Assembly: GCA_937969345.1 (NCBI GenBank)
Contig: CALBVK010000222.1
Span: 1 to 32,513 of the forward strand
From: an uncultured Acidimicrobiales bacterium
Lineage (GTDB): Bacteria; Actinomycetota; Acidimicrobiia; Acidimicrobiales; SHLQ01
DNA: 32,513 nt
Direction: 5' to 3'
Below, in pieces: positions 1-9,733 of this stretch (position 1 is its first letter; each line of letters begins with the position of its first letter). The notes under the pieces were generated by a model that was not told where the DNA came from, ran no database searches, and was given only the letters and a program-made list of their open reading frames with translations. Position numbers and translations under genes: made by a program.

Positions 1-3000
1 GCTGTTGCCGTTTCCGAAACTGGGGAACCTTCAGCGTGGGAGAACGATGCAATGTCGGCGTTGAACACCGGCGGGGTGTTGACGCGAATCGTCAGCGAGA
101 CTTCAGACGTGCCGCCGAACGTCGATGGAGTGAATTCCTCGGTGGCGGTCGCGCTAACGAGATCGCCAGCGCTCGCCGTGATCGTGTGTGAGAAACTCTC
201 GACCCCTCCACCCGTATGGGTGATCGTGGTCGATCCCAGCGAGGTTTCAGCTTCGCCATGACCGGAGGGGTCTGCGATCGCCGTGGAGAAGAAGTCGATC
301 CGGTAGTCGCCAGCGGGCACGTCGAGATCGAACCTGGCCGTTGACGTGCCAGCGACGTCGTTCAGTTCGGTGATCACCGGGTAGTTGACGACACCGTCAA
401 CATCGGGGCTGTCGTTGGCGGTCACGCCATCGTCGTTGGCGTCGATCGATAGGCCGCCGTTGCTATAGATCGTGTTGTCGATGATCGACACTGCGGAGCT
501 CGACGTGACCGTGATGCCGTTGGTTGTGTTGAACGCAATTTCGTTTTGGCTGCCGACCGTGGTGCCGCCGATCATCGAACCATCCCCGGAGAGGACGGTG
601 ATACCCGAGGCGCCGTTTCCGGCAGGGTTACCAGCGGCGTCGACGCCAACCGAGTTGCCGGTGATCTGGTACTGGGCGTTCTGGACGGAGATACCGGCGT
701 CGGTGTTTCCTGACACGATGTTGCCGTCGATGATCGTGTTCGTCGACAGATTGGCTTCGATGCCCCGAGCGTTTGGAATGACCGTCACGCCGTCGGAGCC
801 GACGCCTACGAAGTTGTTGAGAATCTGGGTGCCGTCAACCGAGGCGACGTCGATACCCGACGTCGTTCCCGTGCCGTTACCAGACACCACGTTGTCGCGA
901 ATGAGCGTTCCGTCAGCGGCCCACACACGGATTGCGCTTTGTGCGCTGCCGAGGTCGACGAGGCCCGAGACGTCGGTACCGATCAGGTTTCCTTCGATGG
1001 TGGTCCCTGTGACCCCAGCGGTTTCGAGGCGGATGCCGCGGTTGCTCGCCGAGATGAGGTTGCGGTCCGCTGGAAGCGTCCCGCCGATCGTCACGTCGCT
1101 CGCTCCAACGTCGACTCCGCTGTCGCCGTTGCCCGCAGCGGTGGTGCCCGCAGCGGTGACGCCGAGGTAGTTGCCGACAATCTCGGAGCTGTCAGCGCCG
1201 GTATCGACGAGAATGGCATCTCCGGAGAACGCGTTGATCACGAGGCCACGAATCGATGTGGTGGCTTGCAGGTGAAGACCATTCGCTCCAACGCCAGCGG
1301 CGCTGCCATCGAGCTCGACGACGAGCGAGCCGTTGAGGCCGAGCGGCGCCGGGTTGGTGTTCGCTACAGCTGTTGGTTGTGTCATTGCGTCGATCGTCAA
1401 CGGGAGGGTGACCGGGGGAAGCGCGATGGCTGGAGCGATCGTCCACGTTCCCGCAACTCCGTCATGGCCAGCGTCGGTGTCCGGAATCGCGAAGACGATC
1501 GAGGCGATCGATGGCGATGCGTTGCTTTCCTCGATGGCAGCACGCAAAGTGCACTCAGGGGCTCCGGTGCTGTTGGTCGCTCCCGTCGCGCATAGCCCAT
1601 CGCCGGGCAGGACATCACCAGCGTCGCCGGTCGAATTTACGAATACCTGTCCGACGGTGAGGGCGTTCGAGAACTCCGACGTTCCGCCGTACACGCCGCC
1701 GCCGAGGTCGAGGGTCGCGGTTGCGGTGATCACATCTCCGGGGGCACCGACGAGGGTCGTGCTGTACGCAACATTTCCGCCAGGGTGCACGATCGATTCA
1801 GCCGAAAGGAACCGTTGGCCCTCGCCAAACAGCGTGGCGTTCGGACGGTCGCTATCGAAGAATTCAACTCGATACGTTCCGGCCGGAACGTCCAGGTCGT
1901 AGCCGATGTCGAGGGTTCCTGCGCCGATAGACGACAGCGAGAGTACGGGGTAGTTGAGGCGGCCGTTCGGGCCGCTGTCGGCGTCACCGGCATCGTTGGG
2001 AAGGGGGAGTTGATCGTTATTGGCAAGTTCGAAGCCAAGCCCGGCGTTGTCGTAGATCGAGTTGCCCAGGAGTGAAATCGTTCCCGAGTTGTCGAACACG
2101 ATGCCGCTGTTGCGGTTGTTGAAAATTTCCGTGTTGGTGATGGTGGCGGTCATCGTCCCCGAGTTCGACGTGACGCCTGTGTCGAATCCGGCGAGCCGGG
2201 AGTTCTCAATGATGAGGTCGTCCGCCCCGGAGTAGATGATGATGGCCTCGCGTCCACTGCCCGCAGCTCCAATGTCGTTGCCCGCCGGATCGATGCCGAT
2301 CCACAGTCCGTCGAGCCGCGCTCGGTCAGCGTCTACCTCGACGCCGTCGTCGCCTGGATGACCCAGGGACAGAGAACGGAGGGTGACGTCGTCGGCAGCG
2401 ATCGTGAAGTGGTTCGTCCCGATGAGGTTGTCGTCGACGAAAATGACCGGGCGAGAACCGTCAAAGCCGGGCTGAGTGCTGCCGTCGATGGTGGTTGCCG
2501 AACGGATGTCTTCGTAGTCTCTGGTCTGCGAGATCGTCCAGTAGCCCGAGGCGTCGTAGTTCGGATCCGACGTCGGAATAGCGAACGCAATGGTCGATGC
2601 GTCGCTGCGGTTGGTTTGTTCGATAGCGGCCCGGAGCGTGCATTCGGGTTGGCCTTCTGAGTTCAGTGCGCCGGTGTCGCACACCCGGTCGGAAAGATCC
2701 GCATCGGATGCGTCAGCCGTCGAGTTCACGACGGCGGTGCCAACGCTGGCGACGGAAGCGAGAGATACCTCTGAGGTTGAACCAAACAGGCCGCCGCCAA
2801 AGTCCTCGGTGACGGTCGCCGCAGTGCCCTGCGGCAACGTGCTCGAGTACGTGGTCGAGAAGGTCTGTGGCCCGGCACCCAGGTGCGTGACAGTAAACCC
2901 GTGGGCGAGCGTCTGTAGGGCGCCGGCTCCGCCAAAGCTCGCGCCGTCGTTGGTGTAGATCTCAATGCGGTAGTTGCCAGCGGGGACGTCGAGTTCGACA

Positions 3001-6000
3001 TCGATTCCGACGGTGTAGTTGGTGCCATCGGTGGTGCTCAACGACGTCACCGAGGGCGTGGGGTGGTTCATGTAGTCGTTGGGGCCACCATCGACATCGA
3101 GCGGGTCGTTTGGTGTATACCCGTCTCCGCCGAGATCGATCGCCAGTTCGTCGGTGAGAATTGTGTTGCCGAGGATGGATACGTCATCGGTCGATAGGCC
3201 AGTAACGCTCAGCGCGGGACGGTGATCGATGTCCCACTGGATGTAGTTTCCGTCGCCGGGATTCGTTCCACCGATAGCTACTTGTTGCGCTGCGCCAGCG
3301 ACGAGGATCGATCCGAACGATGTCGGGTGGTCATTGAGCGTCGTCGAGTCAGCGCCAATCGTGTTGCCACGAATCGTCACATCCGATGCCGTGCCGGCGA
3401 CTTCGACGCCATAGATCGCATTGCCGATCGCATTGTCGAGGATCGTTATATCCGACGCATCAACGACGGAAATGCCCGACCCGCTCATAAACGCCCGGTG
3501 CACCCCGTTGCTTCCGATGCCAATCCAGTTGTTCTGGATCAGCGTGCCCGTCGTACCGGAGCTTCGGATCTCGATGCCGTCGTTGTTGGACGCACCGATG
3601 AGGTTGCGAGATCCCGGGAGTGTTCCGCCGATGACGTTGTCTACGCCACCATCGATCAGCACGACCGAGTTGCCGATGTTCTCCGACACGATTCCCGACG
3701 CGTCGAGTCCGAGGTGGTTGCCCACGATGAGGTTCGCGTCACCGGTGATATCGATGGCGCTCTGCGAGAAGTTACCGATAGCCAGCGAGCGAATCGTCGA
3801 GCCGCTCCCGGCAGGAACCAGTCGGAGCGCGTCGACGGTGCCAGCCGAGGTTCCGTCGAGCTGGATCGTTGGAGTGCTGGCGAACCCTGGTTGGGTCGAC
3901 CCGTCGATCACGATCGCGTCCGAGATGTTGTCGTACCCGGCCGTCGGAGAGATCGTCCAAACGCCGGCGTCATGGCCGGTCTCGGTGGTTGGTATCGCAA
4001 ACTCGACAGTATCCAAGCCGGCCAGAGCGTTGGCTTCTTCGATTGCAGCGCGCAGCGTGCATTCGGTCGCGCCGGCACTGTTCGTAGCGCCGGTGTCACA
4101 GACTCCGTCGCCGGGGTTGGTGTCACTGGAGTCTCCAGTTGAGTTGACCACGACGATGCCCAGAGATGGAGCTGTCGAGACCGTGGGAGAGAACTCAGAA
4201 GTTGCGCCGAACGCACCGGCACCCAAGTCTTCCGTGGCGGTGAGGCTGACGTTGCCGCCGACCCCGGTAAACGTGAGTTGGAACGATTCGCTGCCGGTTC
4301 CGGTGTGGGTGATGGTGGTCGCTGCTTCGAAGACTTCACCTTCGCCGTATCCAGAGGGGTCGGCGCCTGATGGGTTGGTGAATGCTTCGATACGGTAGTC
4401 GCCAGCGGGGACATCGAGATCGAAATCGACGGTGATTGTCCCCGCCGCATCCGTTATTGAGGTGATGACGGGATGGTCGAGAACCAGGTCAGCAGAGCTG
4501 TTGGCGGTGGGGCCGTCCTCGAGGACGTCGATTCCAATGCCGGCGTTCTGCGAGATGGCGTTACCGAGGATGGTGGCCGTGGTCGCCGCCGAGGAGATTC
4601 CGACGCCGCCGTTGTTCACGATCGTGTTTCCGGCGCCTGTCGTCGCTCCGCCGATGCGTGCGTCCGTTGCGGCGTTAGTGACCTGGACGCCGAAGCTATT
4701 GTTTCCAATGTTGGCGGTCAGTGTCGGGTCAGTTCCGATGAAGTTCCCGGTTACTTCGGTGTTGGTATCGGCGACGACGATTGCTTCTTGCCAGTTGCCG
4801 ATGACGTTGTCGACGATCGTGTTGTTGGCGCCGTACACGCCGATTCCTTGCCAGTCGCCGAGGTCGGCGGTGTGGGCTGCGTTTGTACCGATGAGGTTGT
4901 TTTCAATCACCGAGTCGGTGGCCGCAAACTCGAGACCCCAGCTACTGCCGATGACGTTACCGGCGCTCGCAGAGCCGACTTGGATACCGCTACCACTCCA
5001 TGCCTCGATTCCGGTTCCGAAAGGTGCGAGGAGGGCGTCCGCATCGACGTTCGTGCCAATGAGATTGCCATCGATTGCCGAATTCGTGACCGCTTGCAGG
5101 TTGATTTGGCCGTTGTCGGCGCCGGTGATGAGATTACGATCCCCGGGAGAGGTGCCACCGATCGTGATGCCGTCGCCCGTGGCATAGATGCCATACGCGA
5201 TTGGTGCGGCTGTCATACCGGCAGGGTCAACGCCAATCGCGGTGGCCGTTACCAGCGTGTTGTTCGCATCGATCTCCAGGCCAAAGCCATTGGCCCACTG
5301 AAAGTTGCCGACCGTCAGTCCCGAAATCGATACGTCGTTGGCCTGCACCCAAAGTGCCCGCGCTCCCGCAGGTGCTGACACCCCATCGATCATGATGACC
5401 TGGGTCCAGTTGATCGGCAGCGGCGCTGGGTTCGTGTTGGCGACGAAGCCGGCTTGTGTCGTGCCATCGATGCTGACCGCCGCCGTGATGATCGGGAGTT
5501 CCGCGAGAGGGGCGATCGTCCACACGCCAGCGCTATGGCCGCCCTCGCTGGTCGGCATGTCGAACTCGACCGTGTTGATCGACGCTGAGGCGTTGGCCTC
5601 TTCCATCGCCGCGCGGAGGGTACATTCGGTAGCGCCGACGCTGTTGGTGGCGCCGGTGTCACAGACTCCGTCGCCCGGGTTGGTGTCACTGGAATCTCCG
5701 GTCGAGTTGACCGTCGCAACGGTTGGTGGGGAGACCATGGCAGTCTCGGAAAACTCTGACGTCGACCCATACGAGCCTCCGCCAAGGTCTTCGGTCGCGG
5801 TCAGACTGATCGCGTTCGGTAGGCCGGTGTAGACGAGCTGGAAGGATTCGTTGCCGGTTCCGGTGTGGGTGATGTTCGTCGCTGCTTCGAAGACTTCGCC
5901 TTCGCCGTATCCGGAGGGATCGGCGCCCGACGGGTTGGTGAATGCTTCGATGCGGTAGTCACCCGCTGGGGCGTCGAGATCGAAGTCGACGGTGATGGTT

Positions 6001-8345
6001 GCTCCCACATCGGTCACGAACGTAATCACCGGGTGATTCAGGTAATCGTTGGAACCGGTGTCGCTATCTCCGGCATCGTTTGGGGTTGGGCCGTCAGGGT
6101 TGTTGATCGCGCTCAGGTCGATACCAAGGCCAGGCCACGCTCCCGCAATATTGCCGAAGATTCGGTTGCCCAGGATGGCGCTGCCCGTGCCCCCGTCGAC
6201 GGCCACACCGGTGCCAAAACCGCGAATCACATTGGCGGCAGAGGCCGTATCGCCACCGATGAGGTTGTTGCTGCCTCGGACGATGACGCCATCGTCAGCT
6301 CCGGAGAGAATCGATGATGCGTTGACGTCGGTTCCGATCAGGTTGCCCTGCACGGTATTGGCCGCACCGCTGAGGTAGAGCGCCGAATTTGCCACGATCA
6401 GGTTTCGGTCGGCGGGGGCGAGACCACCGATGGTCATTCCGTCGCCGAGGGCATGGATCACGTTGTTCGTACCAACACGGGCGACCGTGCCAGATGGGTC
6501 GGTTCCTATATACGAGCCGGTGATTGTGGACCCCGCTCCATCGAGGCGTATGCCTCTATTTCCGTTGATGACGAGACCGTGCACCGAGGTGGTAGGGGCT
6601 GTGGCATCGACGAAGATGACTTCCACGACCGTAGACGTCGGTCGGATCTCGATGACTTGCGTGCCATTGAGCGGGTCCGGAGCGAGAGCGGTGTTGGCCA
6701 TGTATCCGCTCTGGGTGGAACCATCGATAGAGACCGTCGCGGTAATAGCTGGCAGGTCCGTCGCCGGAGCGATCGTCCATACTCCGGCGCTGTGCCCGGC
6801 CTCGCTGGTCGGCATGTCGAACACGATGGCATTGATCGATGGCGAGGCGTTTGCTTCCTCCATCGCAGCGCGAAGCGTGCACTCGGTGGCGCCTGTGCTG
6901 TTGGTGGCACCGGTGTCGCAGGTTCCATCACCAGGATTGCTGTCTGATGCGTCGCCGGTCGAATTGACGGTATTGGCCCCGGACTCGGCAGCGAATGCTT
7001 GAGAGAACTCCGAGGTCGACCCGTACGCCCCAGCGCCAACTCGCTCGGTTGTGGTGAGGGTGATGATGTCGCCAGTCGACCCAGCGAAGGTCAGTTGGAA
7101 CGACTGGACCCCGCCTCCGGTGTGCGCGATGTCTGTCGCCGCTTCGAAGACTTCGCCTTCTCCGTATCCGCTCGGGTCGGCGCCCGATGGGTTCGTAAAT
7201 GCTTCGATTCGGTAATCGCCAGCGGGGACGTCCAGGGCAAACTCGACGGTCACCGTCCCCGACACTGCGAGAGCCGACGTGATCTCGGGGAAGTTCAGAT
7301 AGTCATTTGATCCAGTGTCGATATCGCCTAGGTCGTTCAGCGTTACACCGTCGTCGGGGTTGGAGGGACTCAGATCGATGCCAAGCCCGGGGCTCACTCC
7401 GGCTGCGTTGCCGAAGATGCTGTTGCCGATGATCGCGTTACCAGAACCGCCGTCGACGCTGACCCCTGTCCCACCACCCGTGATCACGTTCATTGCGGCA
7501 GGTGTGTCGCCACCGATGAGATTGCCTGTGGAACGGACCGCTACAGCGTTTGAGGAAGCAGCCAGCGTGGTTGTGCCGGTGACATCGGTTCCGATCAGGT
7601 TGCCCTGCACAACGTTGTTGGGTCCAGCGATGAAGAGTGGAACCGTCGCGACGATGAGGTTTCGGTCCTCGGGCTGCAGACCGCCGATGACAACTCCACC
7701 GTATGCCTCGACCGGGTTGCTCGACGGCGTCGCCGCGCCCGTACCGGCGACATCGGTGCCGATGTACATGCCGGTCACGGTGGTGCCGCTACCGCGAATG
7801 TCGAACCCTGCAGCCTCGCTGACAACGAGGCCATGAATCGAGCTATTGATCGCCGCAGTGTCGACGTTGAAGACGTCATGGAATCGAGATGAGGGATAGA
7901 TCTGCACAACCTGCGTGCCGTTCAGACCAGCAGGTGCCACGGCGGTGTTTGCCACAAAGCCGGTTTGTGATGAACCATCGATCGAGATCGTCTCGGTTAT
8001 CTGCGGGAGGTCGGACGTTGGCACGATCGTCCACACGCCCGCGAGATGGCCAGGTTCGGTCGTCGGCATGTCGAACTCGATGGTGTCGCTGCCGGCGTTC
8101 GCGTTTGCTTGTTCCATCGCTGCTCGCAATGTGCACGCGACGTCGCCCTGGCTGTTAGTTCCGCCCGCATTGCAGATCCCGTCAGCGGTGTCGGTATCAC
8201 CAGCGTCCCCCGTCGAGTTGACGACGTAGGTCTGCGGTGCTGCCGCGCTCGGCGGTGCGAGCACGGCGAGAAGCACGAGCATCGCGAAAAGAAGACCGCC
8301 TTTGGTGACGGTCTCGCGCTGCAGCGAGGGACGAATGATCCGCAC
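1..8345 (-). CDS. Giant secreted CSLREA / right-handed beta-helix repeat protein (3' end beyond window)
   Basis: One minus-strand frame stays open from a GTG at 8345 to the window edge, giving at least 2781 residues with no stop. The GTG start is favoured because AGGA lies 6 nt upstream. The N-terminus is a signal peptide: basic residues (VRIIRPSLQR), a hydrophobic core (LLFAMLVLLAVLA) and a likely cleavage site at SAAA. Six modules follow. Each opens with a Cys-containing CSLREA-type block (VNSTGD...DG-C-TGATNS...EC-TLRAAMEEANA). It continues into beta-helix rungs with IGTDV-GT and NLIGG motifs, then a beta-sandwich-like stretch (VPAGDYRIEAFTNPSG). Near the left edge the frame reads NTPPVFN, which suggests cadherin-like domains next. 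Secreted proteins of this type are usually surface adhesins or carbohydrate-associated proteins; the ligand is unknown. The gene lies 8 bp after a kinase-like membrane protein, so co-transcription is likely. Confidence 0.9.
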   Translation of the reverse strand, partial: MRIIRPSLQRETVTKGGLLFAMLVLLAVLAPPSAAAPQTYVVNSTGDAGDTDTADGICNAGGTNSQGDVACTLRAAMEQANANAGSDTIEFDMPTTEPGHLAGVWTIVPTSDLPQITETISIDGSSQTGFVANTAVAPAGLNGTQVVQIYPSSRFHDVFNVDTAAINSSIHGLVVSEAAGFDIRGSGTTVTGMYIGTDVAGTGAATPSSNPVEAYGGVVIGGLQPEDRNLIVATVPLFIAGPNNVVQGNLIGTDVTGTTTLAASSNAVAVRSTGNLIGGDTPAAMNVITGGGTGVSVDGGSGNAIIGNSIFGNAAGVSPGLGIDLSPSNPDDGVTLNDLGDIDTGSNDYLNFPEITSALAVSGTVTVEFALDVPAGDYRIEAFTNPSGADPSGYGEGEVFEAATDIAHTGGGVQSFQLTFAGSTGDIITLTTTERVGAGAYGSTSEFSQAFAAESGANTVNSTGDASDSNPGDGTCDTGATNSTGATECTLRAAMEEANASPSINAIVFDMPTSEAGHSAGVWTIAPATDLPAITATVSIDGSTQSGYMANTALAPDPLNGTQVIEIRPTSTVVEVIFVDATAPTTSVHGLVINGNRGIRLDGAGSTITGSYIGTDPSGTVARVGTNNVIHALGDGMTIGGLAPADRNLIVANSALYLSGAANTVQGNLIGTDVNASSILSGADDGVIVRGSNNLIGGDTASAANVIRGFGTGVAVDGGTGSAILGNRIFGNIAGAWPGLGIDLSAINNPDGPTPNDAGDSDTGSNDYLNHPVITFVTDVGATITVDFDLDAPAGDYRIEAFTNPSGADPSGYGEGEVFEAATNITHTGTGNESFQLVYTGLPNAISLTATEDLGGGSYGSTSEFSETAMVSPPTVATVNSTGDSSDTNPGDGVCDTGATNSVGATECTLRAAMEEANASASINTVEFDMPTSEGGHSAGVWTIAPLAELPIITAAVSIDGTTQAGFVANTNPAPLPINWTQVIMIDGVSAPAGARALWVQANDVSISGLTVGNFQWANGFGLEIDANNTLVTATAIGVDPAGMTAAPIAYGIYATGDGITIGGTSPGDRNLITGADNGQINLQAVTNSAIDGNLIGTNVDADALLAPFGTGIEAWSGSGIQVGSASAGNVIGSSWGLEFAATDSVIENNLIGTNAAHTADLGDWQGIGVYGANNTIVDNVIGNWQEAIVVADTNTEVTGNFIGTDPTLTANIGNNSFGVQVTNAATDARIGGATTGAGNTIVNNGGVGISSAATTATILGNAISQNAGIGIDVLEDGPTANSSADLVLDHPVITSITDAAGTITVDFDLDVPAGDYRIEAFTNPSGADPSGYGEGEVFEAATTITHTGTGSESFQLTFTGVGGNVSLTATEDLGAGAFGATSEFSPTVSTAPSLGIVVVNSTGDSSDTNPGDGVCDTGATNSAGATECTLRAAIEEANALAGLDTVEFAIPTTETGHDAGVWTISPTAGYDNISDAIVIDGSTQPGFASTPTIQLDGTSAGTVDALRLVPAGSGSTIRSLAIGNFSQSAIDITGDANLIVGNHLGLDASGIVSENIGNSVVLIDGGVDNVIGGTLPGSRNLIGASNNDGIEIRSSGTTGTLIQNNWIGIGSNGVHRAFMSGSGISVVDASDITILDNAIGNAIYGVEVAGTASDVTIRGNTIGADSTTLNDHPTSFGSILVAGAAQQVAIGGTNPGDGNYIQWDIDHRPALSVTGLSTDDVSILGNTILTDELAIDLGGDGYTPNDPLDVDGGPNDYMNHPTPSVTSLSTTDGTNYTVGIDVELDVPAGNYRIEIYTNDGASFGGAGALQTLAHGFTVTHLGAGPQTFSTTYSSTLPQGTAATVTEDFGGGLFGSTSEVSLASVASVGTAVVNSTADASDADLSDRVCDTGALNSEGQPECTLRAAIEQTNRSDASTIAFAIPTSDPNYDASGYWTISQTRDYEDIRSATTIDGSTQPGFDGSRPVIFVDDNLIGTNHFTIAADDVTLRSLSLGHPGDDGVEVDADRARLDGLWIGIDPAGNDIGAAGSGREAIIIYSGADDLIIENSRLAGFDTGVTSNSGTMTATITNTEIFNNRNSGIVFDNSGTISLLGNSIYDNAGLGFELANNDQLPLPNDAGDADSGPNGRLNYPVLSLSSIGAGTLDIGYDLDVPAGTYRVEFFDSDRPNATLFGEGQRFLSAESIVHPGGNVAYSTTLVGAPGDVITATATLDLGGGVYGGTSEFSNALTVGQVFVNSTGDAGDVLPGDGLCATGATNSTGAPECTLRAAIEESNASPSIASIVFAIPDTDAGHDGVAGTWTIAPAIALPPVTLPLTIDAMTQPTAVANTNPAPLGLNGSLVVELDGSAAGVGANGLHLQATTSIRGLVINAFSGDAILVDTGADSSEIVGNYLGVTAAGTTAAGNGDSGVDVGASDVTIGGTLPADRNLISASNRGIRLETAGVTGTTIEGNLIGTDVSGLVDLGSAQSAIRVWAADGTLIRDNVVSGNGTGTTSGIDVASVDGTQILNNFVGVGSDGVTVIPNARGIEANLSTNTIIDGNIVSGNTDAGISVQNAQYQITGNSVGVDAAGNPAGNGASGITVLSGDGSMIGGTTVGSQNEIAFNTTNGITVTSSSAVSIIDNTIYSNGGLSIDANDDGVTANDSPDVDGVVNYPVITELNDVAGTSTARFDLDVPAGDYRIDFFSTAIADPSGHGEAETSLGSTTITHTGGGVESFSHTITASAGDLVSATATEEFTPSTFGGTSEVSLTIRVNTPPVFNADIASFSHAEGSPVSETAT
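1520..1640 (-). repeat. CSLREA-type block, module 6
   Basis: Sixth and last block seen (VNSTGDAGDVLPGDG ... ECTLRAAIEESNA). No further block occurs in the remaining 1.5 kb to the window edge. There the frame passes through a beta-helix and a sandwich domain and begins a different, cadherin-like region. Confidence 0.8.
2611..2729 (-). repeat. CSLREA-type block, module 5
   Basis: Fifth block and the most diverged (VNSTADASDADLSDRVC ... ECTLRAAIEQTN). It lacks the PGDG segment of the other copies. The next block starts 1089 bp on (363 codons), the shortest module. Confidence 0.8.
4030..4148 (-). repeat. CSLREA-type block, module 4
   Basis: Fourth block, nearly identical in DNA to module 3, including the stretch encoding DTNPGDGVCDTGATNS. 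The next block starts 1419 bp on (473 codons). Confidence 0.85.
5592..5711 (-). repeat. CSLREA-type block, module 3
   Basis: Third block (VNSTGDSSDTNPGDG ... ECTLRAAMEEANA). At DNA level it is nearly identical to module 4, at an offset of 1563 bp (521 codons). Confidence 0.85.
6849..6968 (-). repeat. CSLREA-type block, module 2
   Basis: Second block (VNSTGDASD ... ECTLRAAMEEANA). The following block begins 1257 bp on (419 codons), almost the same period as module 1, so modules 1 and 2 share one size class. Confidence 0.85.
8102..8222 (-). repeat. CSLREA-type block, module 1
   Basis: First of six Cys-containing blocks in the giant protein. It runs from VNSTGD to CTLRAAMEQANA directly after the signal peptide. 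The next block begins 1254 bp (418 codons) further along the gene. Confidence 0.85.
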
Positions 8346-8353
8346 GGCCGGTC

Positions 8354-9682
8354 CTAGGCCTGGCCGAACACGAGCGAGCGCGCGGTCTTTCGGTCGGCAA
8401 CCGGTCGCGGCAGATCGATGACGAAGCTTTGTTGGTCGCCGACCTCGACGAGGTCGAGGGAACCGCCAAGATCCTCAGCGAGATGAAGGGCCGCGACGAC
8501 GGAAGTGTCAGGCCCGCCAAGGAGCGTGAGCCGCTCGGCGACGGTTCCTTGCTTGGAGAGCATCCTGACTTCGGCTGGCGAGCGCACGGCTCCGTTCTTC
8601 GCTAACCGGATGGTCACGAAGTCCTCGCTAGCAGCGACGGAGAACCCGATTCGGTCGGCACCAGCTGCGACGCAATCGGAAAGCACGGAGGCGAGAAGAG
8701 CATCGAGTGCGTCGGGGTCGGACCAGATCTCCAGCTCGTCGTCACTTTTGATGGTCACCGTGTGGTGTTCGCTGAGCCGTTTCGTCGCCCGATGCAGTGC
8801 CGCGTTGAGATCGACTGATGAGAACGTGGTTTCGTGTGCGCTGTCCAACGTGAGGATCGTTCGACGAAGTGCATTCACACGGTCGGTGGGCCGCATGCCG
8901 AGATGTTCAGGAGTCGGCAGCTCAGCGACGACCGCTCCGAGGTCATCGACTTCGCGTAGGAGGAGGTCTCGCCGGAGGGCTCGAAGGACGGTGTCGCGAA
9001 CGAGCTGAGCGTCCGTCAACAGAAGTTCCGCTTCGGGTTTCGTGAGTGCTCGATAGATGCCGAACGCCGCGGTCGGGACAACGAAGGCCACCAAGAAGTT
9101 GACCAAACTGCCGATCTGCGACAGGTCGTTGTCGGTGGCTGCGACCGCTTCGAGCGCTCGGTCGCGCTCGTCGGCGACGAGCGAGATCGTTTCATCGTAG
9201 GAACGGTCGAAGGTCTCGATCATCTCTTGTGTGGCATCGGGCCGGTTTGGTTGGTCCAGCTGGAGCGAGATGACGGTCGAGCGGAACTGGTCGAGGGCGG
9301 CTGTGGTCTCCGTGTCGAGCCCAGCGAGCTCATCGTCGATAAAGACGAGCGCCTGCTCGAGATCCGAGATCGATGCCGTGACGTCATCAGCGGCCACCTG
9401 GACCGCATCGGATGCATCGATCGCCGTGGAGTTGTCGAGATCGGTAAGGACGATGCCAAAGCCAAGCTGGGCGCGGATGATGGTGACCGACTTCAGGACT
9501 TCATCGAGCGCGTGGATGCGAGATGAGTCCTGGGCAACCGACCGCGAAAGAGAAGCCACCGAGAAAACACCCATAACCAGAACGACGACGAGAACGCCAC
9601 TGATGAACGCGATCGTTGCACCACGTCGCCGACGAGCGTTCCTGCCGGTTTGCCTTCGCCTTCTGAGGGCGCCTACATCCAT
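8354..9682 (-). CDS. Membrane sensor protein with degenerate histidine-kinase-like ATPase domain
   Basis: The protein has 442 residues. A very basic N-terminus (residues 6-20) precedes a first membrane segment at about 22-45. Residues 46-190 form a largely helical outer domain, like the four-helix-bundle sensors of chemoreceptors and kinases. A second membrane segment lies at about 193-211. The C-terminal part (288-426) follows the order of a kinase ATPase domain and ends in DLGGSLDLVEV, as in the ...HGGxIxVES ending of true kinases. The catalytic pieces are gone, however. There is no SHELRTPL-type phospho-acceptor His, the N-box Asn region reads VLSDCVAAG, the DxGxG position reads AKNGAV, and the G2 glycines are missing. 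I infer a non-catalytic sensor or scaffold. It lies 8 bp before the giant beta-helix gene and diverges from a diguanylate cyclase. Family placement is moderately secure; the ligand is unknown. Confidence 0.7.
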   Translation of the reverse strand: MDVGALRRRRQTGRNARRRRGATIAFISGVLVVVLVMGVFSVASLSRSVAQDSSRIHALDEVLKSVTIIRAQLGFGIVLTDLDNSTAIDASDAVQVAADDVTASISDLEQALVFIDDELAGLDTETTAALDQFRSTVISLQLDQPNRPDATQEMIETFDRSYDETISLVADERDRALEAVAATDNDLSQIGSLVNFLVAFVVPTAAFGIYRALTKPEAELLLTDAQLVRDTVLRALRRDLLLREVDDLGAVVAELPTPEHLGMRPTDRVNALRRTILTLDSAHETTFSSVDLNAALHRATKRLSEHHTVTIKSDDELEIWSDPDALDALLASVLSDCVAAGADRIGFSVAASEDFVTIRLAKNGAVRSPAEVRMLSKQGTVAERLTLLGGPDTSVVAALHLAEDLGGSLDLVEVGDQQSFVIDLPRPVADRKTARSLVFGQA

Positions 9683-9717
9683 GCCGTTTCTATCGGCACG
9701 AACACCAAAAACGCATA

Positions 9718-9733
9718 TGCGCCATATGGCGCA
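9718..9733. promoter_or_regulatory. 16-bp perfect palindrome, candidate operator
   Basis: TGCGCCATATGGCGCA is perfectly self-complementary. It sits in the 105-bp spacer between the divergent sensor-like gene (start 9682) and the cyclase gene (start 9788). A second, overlapping palindrome, GCATATGC (9713-9720), places two CATATG cores 9 bp apart. CCAAAA (9705-9710) and TTTTGG (9735-9740) flank the group. It has no loop, so a protein-binding site is more likely than an RNA hairpin. The binding protein is unknown. Confidence 0.55.

Noticed and set aside
52-8229. Many plus-strand open frames opposite the giant beta-helix gene (for example 472-1170 and 3421-4398)
   Set aside because: They are antisense shadows of a repetitive GC-rich gene. 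Their Val/Pro/Ser-rich translations mirror the repeats, they have no family features, and the minus frame is open throughout with a signal peptide and clear domains.
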